NCBI RefSeq assembly: GCF_002117445.1
Contig: NZ_CP019937.1
Coordinates: forward strand, 280,001 to 344,000
Direction: 5' to 3'
Length of the DNA: 64,000 bases
Source of the DNA: Ketogulonicigenium robustum
GTDB lineage: Bacteria; Pseudomonadota; Alphaproteobacteria; Rhodobacterales; Rhodobacteraceae
Position numbers and translations under genes: made by a program. The notes under the pieces are model-generated. The model saw nothing but the letters and a program-made list of their open reading frames with translations, was not told the DNA's origin and made no database searches. Positions 47,609 to 55,360 of the stretch are shown here, in pieces. Every line of letters starts with the position of its first letter. Positions within the stretch are counted from its first letter, which is position 1.

Positions 47609-48667
47609 TTAGCGCCAAGTCTTGTCCAGCACGGCAAGCCAGTTCTGCCAGCTGATCTTGGCAATCAGCGCGTCATTGTAGCCGTGCGCGCGCATGGCGT
47701 CGTGGAAGGCGGGCAGACCTGCCACATCGCCCAGTACGCTGGGCACCTGCGCCCCGTCAAAATCCGACCCGAGGCCGACGTGATCCTCGCCCAAGAGGCT
47801 GATCAGATGGTCGAGGTGGCGCAGCATCACATCCCAGCCGATTCCCGCATCGCCTTTGCCCGCAGGGTTCAGGAAGGCGGTCGCGTAGTTCAGCCCGACC
47901 ATACCGCCCGACTCGCGGATCAGCCCTAGCTGCCGGTCGGTCAGGTTGCGGGCAGATGGTGTCACCGCATGTGCGTTCGAATGGGTGGCCACCAGCGGCG
48001 CATCCGATAGCGCGGCGATGTCGTTAAAGCCCGCTTCGTTCAGGTGCGACAGATCCAGCATGATACCCAAGGCATTGCAGGCTTTGACCAGCCGCTTGCC
48101 CGCATCGGTCAGCCCGTCGCCCGTATCGGGCGAGGACGGGAATGCAAAGGGCACGCCGTTGCCGAAGGCTGTGGGGCGGCTCCAGACCGGCCCGAGCGAG
48201 CGTAGGCCCATGGCGTGGAAGGTGTAAAGCGCGTCCAGATCGGGGTCGATGGCCTCGGCCCCCTCCATGTGCATGATGGCGGCGATGCGGCCCGCAGCCA
48301 TTGCAGCGCGGATGTCTGCCGTGCTGCGGACGATGGTGAAATCATCGGGCGCCGCGCGTTCCAGCGCGAAAAGCGCACCCGCCTGGCGCAGGGCAACCGC
48401 CTGCGCTGCCTCAAGCGGGACGGGCGCGGGCAAGGGGATGGCATAGCTGTCTTGCGCCATCATCTTGGCCATATCAAACGCAGGCCCATCGCCGCGCGGC
48501 GACGGGACGTAGATGGCAAAGAATCCCCCAGCAAACCCACCTTTGCGCATACGCGGCAGGTCTAGCTGGCCCTGTCCGTCCCCTTCCAGCCAGATCTTGT
48601 CGCGCTGCGGCTGATCCGTGATGCGCAAAAGAAAATCGTTGTGGCCGTCGAAGACTGGGATGGACAT
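47609..48667 (-). CDS. Membrane/renal dipeptidase family (M19) hydrolase
   Basis: A 352-residue amidohydrolase-fold dipeptidase. Zinc-binding features are the DGHNDFLLR motif near the N-terminus, a Glu in IMHMEGAEAIDP, His in VATHSNAHAV, and GLGSDFDGAQ near the C-terminus. There is no signal peptide, so it is cytosolic. It is last in the dapA-idi-dipeptidase operon (20 nt after idi). Substrate is probably a D- or L-configured dipeptide. Confidence 0.88.
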   Translation of the reverse strand: MSIPVFDGHNDFLLRITDQPQRDKIWLEGDGQGQLDLPRMRKGGFAGGFFAIYVPSPRGDGPAFDMAKMMAQDSYAIPLPAPVPLEAAQAVALRQAGALFALERAAPDDFTIVRSTADIRAAMAAGRIAAIMHMEGAEAIDPDLDALYTFHAMGLRSLGPVWSRPTAFGNGVPFAFPSSPDTGDGLTDAGKRLVKACNALGIMLDLSHLNEAGFNDIAALSDAPLVATHSNAHAVTPSARNLTDRQLGLIRESGGMVGLNYATAFLNPAGKGDAGIGWDVMLRHLDHLISLLGEDHVGLGSDFDGAQVPSVLGDVAGLPAFHDAMRAHGYNDALIAKISWQNWLAVLDKTWR

Positions 48668-48687
48668 CGGACTATCCTGTTGTTGTG

Positions 48688-49215
48688 TCAGCTATTACCG
48701 AAGATCGATTGCAAATGCTGATCAAGGTAAATGTTCAGCCATGGGGTAAATTTCCACGGCGCTTGGCTGCGTGCGGCGTTCAGCGCATCCAGCGACATCC
48801 AGTGGGTGGCGGCAACCTCGTCAGGGTTGGGCGCGACGCGCAGATCGGCGGGCGCGTGGGCGGTGAAGATCGCGACGTCCTCGTGCTCGGTCAGGCCTTG
48901 CCCGACATCGGCGCGGTAGGTGACGCGCCCGCGCAAGGTGGGGGTCAGGCCGCGAATGCCCATTTCTTCGTCCAACCGGCGGATGGCGCAGGTCAGGTCA
49001 TCCTCGCCCACATGCGGGTGCGTGCAGACGGTGTTCGCCCACAGCAGCGGGCTGTGATACTTGCCTGCCGCGCGTTGTTGCAGCAGGATTTCATCGCCGC
49101 GTAGCACGAAAACGCTGATCGCCGGATGCAAAAGCCCGCGGCGATGCGCCGCGAGCTTGTCGACCGGCACCAGCCGGCCGTCGACCCAAGCCAGAATGTC
49201 AGAGGAGGCCGGCAT
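48688..49215 (-). CDS. idi: Isopentenyl-diphosphate delta-isomerase (type I)
   Basis: A 175-residue Nudix-type isomerase interconverting IPP and DMAPP for isoprenoid synthesis. The catalytic cysteine lies in [11 protein letters not shown], the metal/Nudix region is in [15 protein letters not shown], and the glutamate in EHEDVAIF. Its ATG lies 17 nt inside the 3' end of dapA, so it is translationally coupled. In photosynthetic relatives idi sits in the photosynthesis cluster; here it is separate. Confidence 0.92.
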   Translation of the reverse strand: MPASSDILAWVDGRLVPVDKLAAHRRGLLHPAISVFVLRGDEILLQQRAAGKYHSPLLWANTVCTHPHVGEDDLTCAIRRLDEEMGIRGLTPTLRGRVTYRADVGQGLTEHEDVAIFTAHAPADLRVAPNPDEVAATHWMSLDALNAARSQAPWKFTPWLNIYLDQHLQSIFGNS

Positions 49216-50068
49216 GAACCATTGCGGCGCGGATCGCCTCTTTCGTGTCGTCCAGCAGCTCGGTCAGGGGCGAGCGGACCTCGGCGCTGCACAGGCCCAG
49301 CAGCGACATAGCGTATTTCGCGCCAGCCACGCCGGGTTCAATGAAAATAGCCTCGTGCAGGGGCATTAGCTGGTCTTGGTAGGCCAGCGCAGCGGCGTAA
49401 TCGCCTGCCAGCGTGGCCGCTTGCATCTTGGCGCACAGGGCAGGGGCGACGTTCGCGGTGACCGAAATGCAGCCGACGCCGCCCATGGCGTTGAAGCCGA
49501 CGGCAGTCGCGTCCTCACCCGAAAGCTGGATGAAATCTGCCCCGCAGGTGCCGCGCTGCTTGGCCACGCGCGACAGATCGCCGGTTGCATCCTTGACGCC
49601 GACAATCGCGGGCAGCTTGGCCAGCACGCCCATGGTCGCGGGCGACATATCGACGACGGAACGGCCGGGAATGTTGTAAATGATAATCGGCAGGCCAACC
49701 TCGGCCACGGCGGTGAAGTAATCCAGCATGCCGCGCTGCGTCGGCTTGTTGTAATAGGGTGTCACGACCAGTGCGGCGGTCGCGCCCGCCTTTTTGGCGG
49801 CGGTGGTCAGGCGCACAGCCTCGATCGTGTTGTTCGACCCGGCACCCGCCACAACCGGCACGCGGCCAGCGGCGATTTCCACCACGGTTGCCACGACCAG
49901 ATCGTGTTCTTCGTGGCTGAGGGTCGGGCTTTCGCCCGTGGTACCGACCGGAACGATGCCGTTGGACCCTTCGGCAATGTGCCATTCAACCAGTTTTTTC
50001 AGCGTGTCCAGATCCACCTTGCCGTCCTTGAACGGTGTGACAAGTGCTGGGAGTGATCCCTTGATCAT
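49199..50068 (-). CDS. dapA: 4-hydroxy-tetrahydrodipicolinate synthase
   Basis: A 289-residue class I aldolase condensing pyruvate with aspartate semialdehyde in lysine and diaminopimelate synthesis. The Schiff-base Lys-159 is in VGVKDATGD, Tyr-131 in YNIPGR, and the substrate loop [15 protein letters not shown] is present. It is first in a three-gene operon and divergent from the lytic transglycosylase gene. Length is normal. Confidence 0.95.
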   Translation of the reverse strand: MIKGSLPALVTPFKDGKVDLDTLKKLVEWHIAEGSNGIVPVGTTGESPTLSHEEHDLVVATVVEIAAGRVPVVAGAGSNNTIEAVRLTTAAKKAGATAALVVTPYYNKPTQRGMLDYFTAVAEVGLPIIIYNIPGRSVVDMSPATMGVLAKLPAIVGVKDATGDLSRVAKQRGTCGADFIQLSGEDATAVGFNAMGGVGCISVTANVAPALCAKMQAATLAGDYAAALAYQDQLMPLHEAIFIEPGVAGAKYAMSLLGLCSAEVRSPLTELLDDTKEAIRAAMVHAGLL

Positions 50069-50200
50069 GACGCGCTTCCTTTTGGGCAGGGCCTGAGTCG
50101 GCCCGCTTTGGTTGAGAATGGGCGGAAACTAGTCCGCTTGCGCCCGATTGCCAAGTTTGTGAGTTGCCTGCAAGAAGGGCGCGGCTATCTTGGCGGCGCA

Positions 50201-52207
50201 ATGCGACAAATCATCGGAAAAACCTTGCTTGTTCTGGCGGTCGCGCTGGCGGTTCCTGCCGTGGCACAGGCCCAGCAGCACGCTTTTGCCGCCGCCAACA
50301 GTGCGGCCGATCGCGGTGACTGGTTGCAGGCGACAGTGCTGGCCGCGCCGCAAGGGCGCGTAGCGGTGGATTTGGTGACATGGCAACGCCTGCGCGCGGG
50401 CGAGGGCAGTTTTGCGGAAGCCTCAGCGTTCTTGGATACGCACCCCGACTGGCCTGCCGCCGACAGCCTGCGCGCCGCCGCCGAAAAGGCCATGACGCAC
50501 CGCGACGCCGCTGCCGATATCGTCGCGTTCTTTGCCACGCGTCCCCCGCTGACGGGTGAGGGGGCCGTGCGCTACGCCGCCGCGCTGACGGAAATGGGCC
50601 GCCCCGCCGAGGCGCAAACCGCGCTGACCGCCGCGTGGGTCGGGTTGGGGCTGGACGACGCGGGCGAGGCGGCGATGCTGGTCGCCTATGGTCAGCAATT
50701 GATCCCTCAGGCTTGGGCGCGCGTTGATGCGATGCTATGGCGCTGGCGTGTCAGCGATGCGCAACGCCTGTTGCCGCTGCTGGATGATGACCACCGCAAA
50801 CTGGCGAACGCGCGCATCGCGCTCATCCGCAATCAGCCGACGCAGGATCAGGCGGTGCTGGATGTGCCAGATGCGCTGCGCGCCGACCCCGGCCTGGCCT
50901 ATGACCGGTTCAACCGCATGGCCGATCGCGGCGATTATTCTGAGGCGATCGGCCTGCTCGAGGCGCGGTCGCATTCGGCCGCGGCGCTGGGGCAGCCGTT
51001 TCGCTGGGCCTCATGGCGGGGGCAGCTGGCCCGCTGGCTAATGCGCGAGGGGCGCACCGATGATGCCTATGCGCTGGCCGCCCGCCATCACCTGACGCCC
51101 GACAATGCCGATATGCTGGCCGATCTGGAATGGGTCGCCGGCTATGTCGCGCTGCGCAAAATGGACGACCCCGCGCGCGCGGCGGGCCACTTCGCGCGCG
51201 TGGCCGAAGTCTCGTCCGGCCCGATCAGCTCGTCGCGCGCGGCGTATTGGCAGGGCCGCGCCGCGCAGGCGCTGGGCGAAGATGCCGTGCCCTATTTCAC
51301 CACCGCTGCGCAGAACCAGACCGCTTTTTACGGCCTGCTGGGTGCCGAAGAAATCGGCGCGCCGCTCGACCCCGCCTTGGCCGGGCGCGAGGATTTCGGC
51401 GACTGGCGGCAGGGGGCGTTTCTACACAACGATCTGACGCGTGCGATGCTGATCTTGCTGGCGGCAGGTGATCGCGGCAAGGCGGTGTTGTTTGGGGTAA
51501 AGCTGGGGCAGACGCTGCCGCGCGAAGATTTGGGCCAGTTGGGCGCGATGCTGTCGGAAATGGACGAGCCGTTTCTGGCGGTCTTAATCGGCAAGGCTGC
51601 GGCGGAACGCGGGGTTATCCTGCCCTCGATCTACTACCCCGTGCATCCGCTGGTGCAGCTGGATCTGCCCACCGCACCGGAACTGGCGCTTTCCATCGCG
51701 CGGCGCGAGAGCGAGTTTAACCCTGTCGTGGGCAGCCCTGTTGGCGCGCTGGGCCTGATGCAGTTGATGCCCGGCACCGCCGAGGAAATGGCCCGCGCCA
51801 TCGGCGAGGATTTCGACCGTGCGCGGCTGACATCGGACTGGCAATATAACGCACGGCTCGGCTCGCGCTATCTGGCCGACCTCGAGGAGCGGTTCGGGCA
51901 ATCGCCGGTGCTGATCGCGGTGGGCTATAATGCAGGCCCGGGCCGCGTGCTGCAGTGGATAGGCACGCGCGGCGATCCGCGCGATGACGGGGTGGATGTT
52001 GTCGACTGGATCGAAAGCATCCCCTTTACCGAAACGCGCAACTACGTGATGCGCGTCACCGAATCGATTCCCGTCTACCATGCGCGGCTGGGCGCGGGGG
52101 GCGATGGCGACGTGCCTGTGACGTTCACCGCGCTGCTGCACGGCACCAAACCGGTGCCACGCCCACCGCTGCGCCCTGCGAGTTACGCGGAAATGCGACA
52201 AGAGTGA
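50201..52207 (+). CDS. Soluble lytic murein transglycosylase
   Basis: A 668-residue periplasmic enzyme cleaving glycan strands to 1,6-anhydro-muropeptides. The signal peptide (MRQIIGKTLLVLAVALAVPA, cleaved after AQA) sets the start at 50201. The N-terminal 450 residues form the superhelical Slt U/L domain. The catalytic domain has the Glu in RRESEFNPVVGSPVGALGLM, then QLMPGTAEEM and the VGYNAGPGRV motif. It is Slt70-like in layout. Confidence 0.92.
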   Translation: MRQIIGKTLLVLAVALAVPAVAQAQQHAFAAANSAADRGDWLQATVLAAPQGRVAVDLVTWQRLRAGEGSFAEASAFLDTHPDWPAADSLRAAAEKAMTHRDAAADIVAFFATRPPLTGEGAVRYAAALTEMGRPAEAQTALTAAWVGLGLDDAGEAAMLVAYGQQLIPQAWARVDAMLWRWRVSDAQRLLPLLDDDHRKLANARIALIRNQPTQDQAVLDVPDALRADPGLAYDRFNRMADRGDYSEAIGLLEARSHSAAALGQPFRWASWRGQLARWLMREGRTDDAYALAARHHLTPDNADMLADLEWVAGYVALRKMDDPARAAGHFARVAEVSSGPISSSRAAYWQGRAAQALGEDAVPYFTTAAQNQTAFYGLLGAEEIGAPLDPALAGREDFGDWRQGAFLHNDLTRAMLILLAAGDRGKAVLFGVKLGQTLPREDLGQLGAMLSEMDEPFLAVLIGKAAAERGVILPSIYYPVHPLVQLDLPTAPELALSIARRESEFNPVVGSPVGALGLMQLMPGTAEEMARAIGEDFDRARLTSDWQYNARLGSRYLADLEERFGQSPVLIAVGYNAGPGRVLQWIGTRGDPRDDGVDVVDWIESIPFTETRNYVMRVTESIPVYHARLGAGGDGDVPVTFTALLHGTKPVPRPPLRPASYAEMRQE

Positions 52208-52285
52208 TAGATATTTTCGCCTTTTCAACCCCGCACCCCTACGCCCGCCGTTGAAGCGCGCCCGCGCACTCGCTAGGTGTAGGGG

Positions 52286-52747
52286 ATGATCACCCAGAAA
52301 ATGAAATATGCGCTGAAAGCCCTGATGGTGCTGGCCGATACAAAGGCCGAAGGCGCGGGCGCGTTGCGGATCGAAGAGATCGCGCGGCGCTCGGATACGC
52401 CCAAGCGTTTTTTGGAACATATTCTGCTGGAATTGCGCAACGCAGGGGTGATTGCCTCGATTCGCGGGCGCTCGGGTGGCTACACGCTGATCAAGGATCC
52501 GGCGGCGGTGCAAATATCGCAACTGCTGCGCCTGATCGACGGGCCGATCGCGCCGCTGCCGTGCCTGTCGCGCAGCGCCTATCAGCGCTGCGAAGATTGC
52601 ACCGACGAGGCCACCTGCCGCCTGCGCCGCGCCTTTGCCGAGGTGTTCTGGTCGTATCTGGTCATCATCGATTCGCTGACGCTGGCCGATCTGGTTGCCC
52701 AACCTGGCGCTGCCGCGCAGGTGTTGGCCGCGCCCGAACCCGCTTAG
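52286..52747 (+). CDS. Rrf2 family transcriptional regulator
   Basis: A 153-residue winged-helix regulator. The HTH lies in LRIEEIARRSDTPKRFLEHI, with the wing IRGRSGGYTLIKDP. The cysteines PCLS, YQRCEDC and EATC form a cluster (spacing C-x9-C-x2-C-x5-C) suited to an Fe-S cluster, but not identical to IscR or RirA. It may sense iron, redox or nitric oxide. The ATG at 52286 directly follows AGGGG; ATG 52301 is an alternative start. Confidence 0.85.
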   Translation: MITQKMKYALKALMVLADTKAEGAGALRIEEIARRSDTPKRFLEHILLELRNAGVIASIRGRSGGYTLIKDPAAVQISQLLRLIDGPIAPLPCLSRSAYQRCEDCTDEATCRLRRAFAEVFWSYLVIIDSLTLADLVAQPGAAAQVLAAPEPA

Positions 52748-52864
52748 CCGATTGGCGTCTTTGGACGTATGGTCAAGCGTATAACCGCTAAAATGCCTCT
52801 GGACAGGCCCCGCGTGCTCGCCTAGAAGACCGCTACCCAACAGGCTAAACAGTCTGTAACCCGT

Positions 52865-52939
52865 GCCCGGGTAGCTCAGGGGTAGAGCAGTGGATTGAAA
52901 ATCCTCGTGTCGGTGGTTCGATTCCGCCCCTGGGCACCA
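52865..52939 (+). tRNA. tRNA-Phe (anticodon GAA)
   Basis: A 75-nt cloverleaf. The acceptor stem GCCCGGG pairs with CCTGGGC (one G-T pair), and CCA is encoded. The anticodon loop TTGAAAA gives GAA. The T-arm GGTGG-TTCGATT-CCGCC is canonical, and the short D-loop (CTCAGGGGTAGAG) is within range. It stands alone. Confidence 0.95.
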
Positions 52940-53048
52940 CTCTCCTTCTTCAGGAAGAATTGTGTTGGTTGACGTGATAGATTTCACGCAACGGCGCTGG
53001 TGATGTCGAAGTTTTTCCGCCTATATGGTCGATGCGCAAATGCAAGAC

Positions 53049-53068
53049 TTGGCAATTTTGTCCGCCAA
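53049..53068. promoter_or_regulatory. Possible Lrp/AsnC-family operator
   Basis: TTGGC (53049-53053) and GCCAA (53064-53068) are inverted around an AT-rich 10-nt centre (AATTTTGTCC), 58 nt before the regulator's start. Lrp-type proteins often bind such AT-centred palindromes and autoregulate. This is a suggestion from position and symmetry only. Confidence 0.3.
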
Positions 53069-53126
53069 TATGCAAATGTGACATACCATTGGAAGTCGCG
53101 CCCCGCGCGCGCGGAGAGCAAGTCAC

Positions 53127-53588
53127 ATGATCGACGATAGAGATCGCAAAATTCTGAACCTTCTGCAGACGGATGCAGACACCTCGATTGCCGATCTGGC
53201 AGATCGTGTAGCTCTCTCGGTTTCGGCCTGCTGGCGACGCGTGCGACGCCTGTACGAGCAGGGCTTTGTTCTGCGGCGCATCGCGCTGCTTGACCGGCAG
53301 AAAATGAAAGTGCCGACAACGGTTTACGTGATGGTGCAGACGTCCGACCACTCGGCCGAATGGCTGGACAAGTTCCGTCAGGCCGTGGTCGACATCCCCG
53401 AGATTATCGAGGTGCACCGCCTGACCGGCAATATCGATTACCTGCTGAAAATCGTGCTGCCGAACGTCGAACACCTTGACCATATCTACAAGGATCTGGT
53501 GGCCAAGGTGAAATTCGTCGACGTGTCGTCCTACATCTCGATGGAGGAGATGAAGGCGACAACCATGATCCCGACCGCTTACGCCTGA
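53127..53588 (+). CDS. Lrp/AsnC family transcriptional regulator
   Basis: A 153-residue regulator. The HTH is ILNLLQTDADTSIADLADRV followed by ALSVSACWRRVRRLYEQGFV. The C-terminal RAM effector domain includes PEIIEVHRLTGNIDYLLKIV. It would sense an amino acid. It converges on the class V PLP-enzyme gene with a 10-nt overlap. Confidence 0.9.
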   Translation: MIDDRDRKILNLLQTDADTSIADLADRVALSVSACWRRVRRLYEQGFVLRRIALLDRQKMKVPTTVYVMVQTSDHSAEWLDKFRQAVVDIPEIIEVHRLTGNIDYLLKIVLPNVEHLDHIYKDLVAKVKFVDVSSYISMEEMKATTMIPTAYA

Positions 53589-55054
53589 TTGAGGGCGGCT
53601 TCGGGGATGGGGGCGAAACGGGCCGTGCTCGGGTCGCCCTTGTACATCTTTTGCCAGTCGGGCGCCTGCGCGATCAGGCTGGCGATCGATGTCAGAACGG
53701 TGGCAACCTCAGCGTCGCTCATCAGATAGGTCAGGTTCAGTCGCACCCAGCCGGGGCGGTCCAACTCGCAACCCGCGTCCAGCTGGCTGATGACTGCGGC
53801 AGAATCGGTCTCGTCCAAATCCAGCAGGCGGTGGGCATAGGGGCCGGCGCAGGCGCACCCGCCGCGCACCTGAATGCCATATGCGTCCGACAGCATCCGC
53901 GTGAACAATTGGTGGTGAATCCGCTGGCCGTCAGGCCCGCTGACGCGGAACGAAAACACTGGCAGCGCCGCGGCGCCTTGGCGTTGGCCCAACAGGTGCA
54001 GCCCCGCCACGTTTTCCCACGCCGCCAGCGCGCGTTGGCGCAGGTCTTCGTCGCGGGTCAAAATGTAGTCGATGCCGACGGCTTCTTTCACCAACAGGCA
54101 CAGCGCCGCGCGAATGTCGCCGACGATATTCGGCGTGCCCGCTTCCTCGCGCGCGACGCGGTTGGTGCTGTAGATGTGCCCCCAAGGCGAAACGAACCGC
54201 ACCGACCCGCCGCCGGGTGCCGAGGGGGTCTCAGTCCATTCCAACGCGCGCCGCAGCAGCAAAACGCCGGTCGCGCCGGGGCCGCCGGGGAACTTGTGCG
54301 GCGAAAACACGATCGCGTCCTTGGCCGCATCGCCGCTGCCCATGTTGATGTCGATGTAGGGTGCGGCGGCGGCATAGTCCCAAATTGCCAGCGCACCTGC
54401 GGCCTTCAGGCGGCGGGTAACGGCATCGGTGTCGGTCAAAATGCCGGTGACGTTCGACGCGGCGGAAAACGTGCCGATGATCAGATCCGATCCGGCAGCC
54501 GTTGCCAGCGCCTGATCCAGCGCCACCATATCGGGGCCGCCGTCAGCGGCCTCGGGCACTTCGATCACGGTCGCGCCCGTTTCGCGCCACGGCAAGATGT
54601 TCGAGTGGTGTTCGTAGGGGCCGGTAATCACGGTGACACGCTGGCCCGCGGCAACGCGCGCGCCAAGGCCCAGCCCCAGAACGATCTTGTTCAGCCCGCC
54701 TGTCGCGCCAGAGCCGGTGAAAATCACGTCCGCGTCTTCGGCGTGGCAAATACGGGCGATTTCGCGGCGGGCCGCCTCGCGCATACGGCTCATGACGCCG
54801 CCGACGAAGGACGCCTCGGTATGGGTGTTGGCGTAATAGGGCAGCACGCGCGTCATCACGAAGGTTTCGATCTGCTGCAGCGCCCGACCCGACGCCGTAT
54901 AGTCGGCATAGATCAGGTGCTGCGTGCCAAAGGGCGTCTCGAACGTCAGATCGCGGCCGACCAGCCCTTGGCGCAACTGCGAGACCAGATCAGGCTGACG
55001 CAACTGCGCCTTGAAATCCTCGAGTGCGTTTTCCGGTTTGCTGGTCGATGACAT
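53579..55054 (-). CDS. Aminotransferase class V-fold PLP enzyme
   Basis: A 491-residue PLP enzyme related to cysteine desulfurases and selenocysteine lyases, but 80-90 residues longer. Features are LIYADYTASGRALQQIE, ANTHTEASFVGG, VIFTGSGATGGLNKIVLGLG, HHSNILPWRETGA, the PLP lysine in FSPHKFPGGPG, and a cysteine-rich loop RGGCACAGPYAH where NifS-like enzymes place their catalytic cysteine. It may be a desulfurase-like or other C-S/C-N lyase. It is divergent from the amidoligase operon (306-bp gap). Confidence 0.8.
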   Translation of the reverse strand: MSSTSKPENALEDFKAQLRQPDLVSQLRQGLVGRDLTFETPFGTQHLIYADYTASGRALQQIETFVMTRVLPYYANTHTEASFVGGVMSRMREAARREIARICHAEDADVIFTGSGATGGLNKIVLGLGLGARVAAGQRVTVITGPYEHHSNILPWRETGATVIEVPEAADGGPDMVALDQALATAAGSDLIIGTFSAASNVTGILTDTDAVTRRLKAAGALAIWDYAAAAPYIDINMGSGDAAKDAIVFSPHKFPGGPGATGVLLLRRALEWTETPSAPGGGSVRFVSPWGHIYSTNRVAREEAGTPNIVGDIRAALCLLVKEAVGIDYILTRDEDLRQRALAAWENVAGLHLLGQRQGAAALPVFSFRVSGPDGQRIHHQLFTRMLSDAYGIQVRGGCACAGPYAHRLLDLDETDSAAVISQLDAGCELDRPGWVRLNLTYLMSDAEVATVLTSIASLIAQAPDWQKMYKGDPSTARFAPIPEAALNQA

Positions 55055-55360
55055 GTGTGGCCCCGTGCTGATGCGTAAATTATTGCGTCATGGTTGATAA
55101 ATGCGCCATGATTTGGGCTAGTATCTGACAGATAACTGGAAAATTATTGCGGTTTTATCGTTTCAAATCGAAATGAATTTTCGTCTACCGTCGTTTGCGC
55201 GCCGTTGCCGTGCAAACGCAGCGCGCGCCGGTGGAATTTCGGGCAGAATCGCGACCGCCCTCGCGCAAGCCGCGCAAATCCCCGAAAAGCCGTGGCGCGG
55301 CGGGGAGATGTGTGGAAATCTGGCAGATAGGAATGTTGCAGCGCAGGACGGCAAGGCAGA
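55055..55360. other. Divergent promoter region
   Basis: A 306-bp region between the class V PLP-enzyme gene (minus) and the transglutaminase-amidoligase gene (plus). It is more AT-rich around 55075-55185 (for example GCGTAAATTATTGCGTCATG), as expected for two divergent promoters. No clear -35/-10 pair or operator was identified. Confidence 0.5.

Noticed and set aside
51584-52987. Minus-strand open frame of 467 codons containing CPGAESNHRHEDFQSTALPL
   Set aside because: It runs antisense to tRNA-Phe, the Rrf2 gene and the lytic transglycosylase; the phrase is another tRNA-antisense artefact.
53651-55051. Plus-strand open frame of 466 codons
   Set aside because: Antisense of the class V PLP enzyme, which has a recognisable PLP lysine and ligand motifs.
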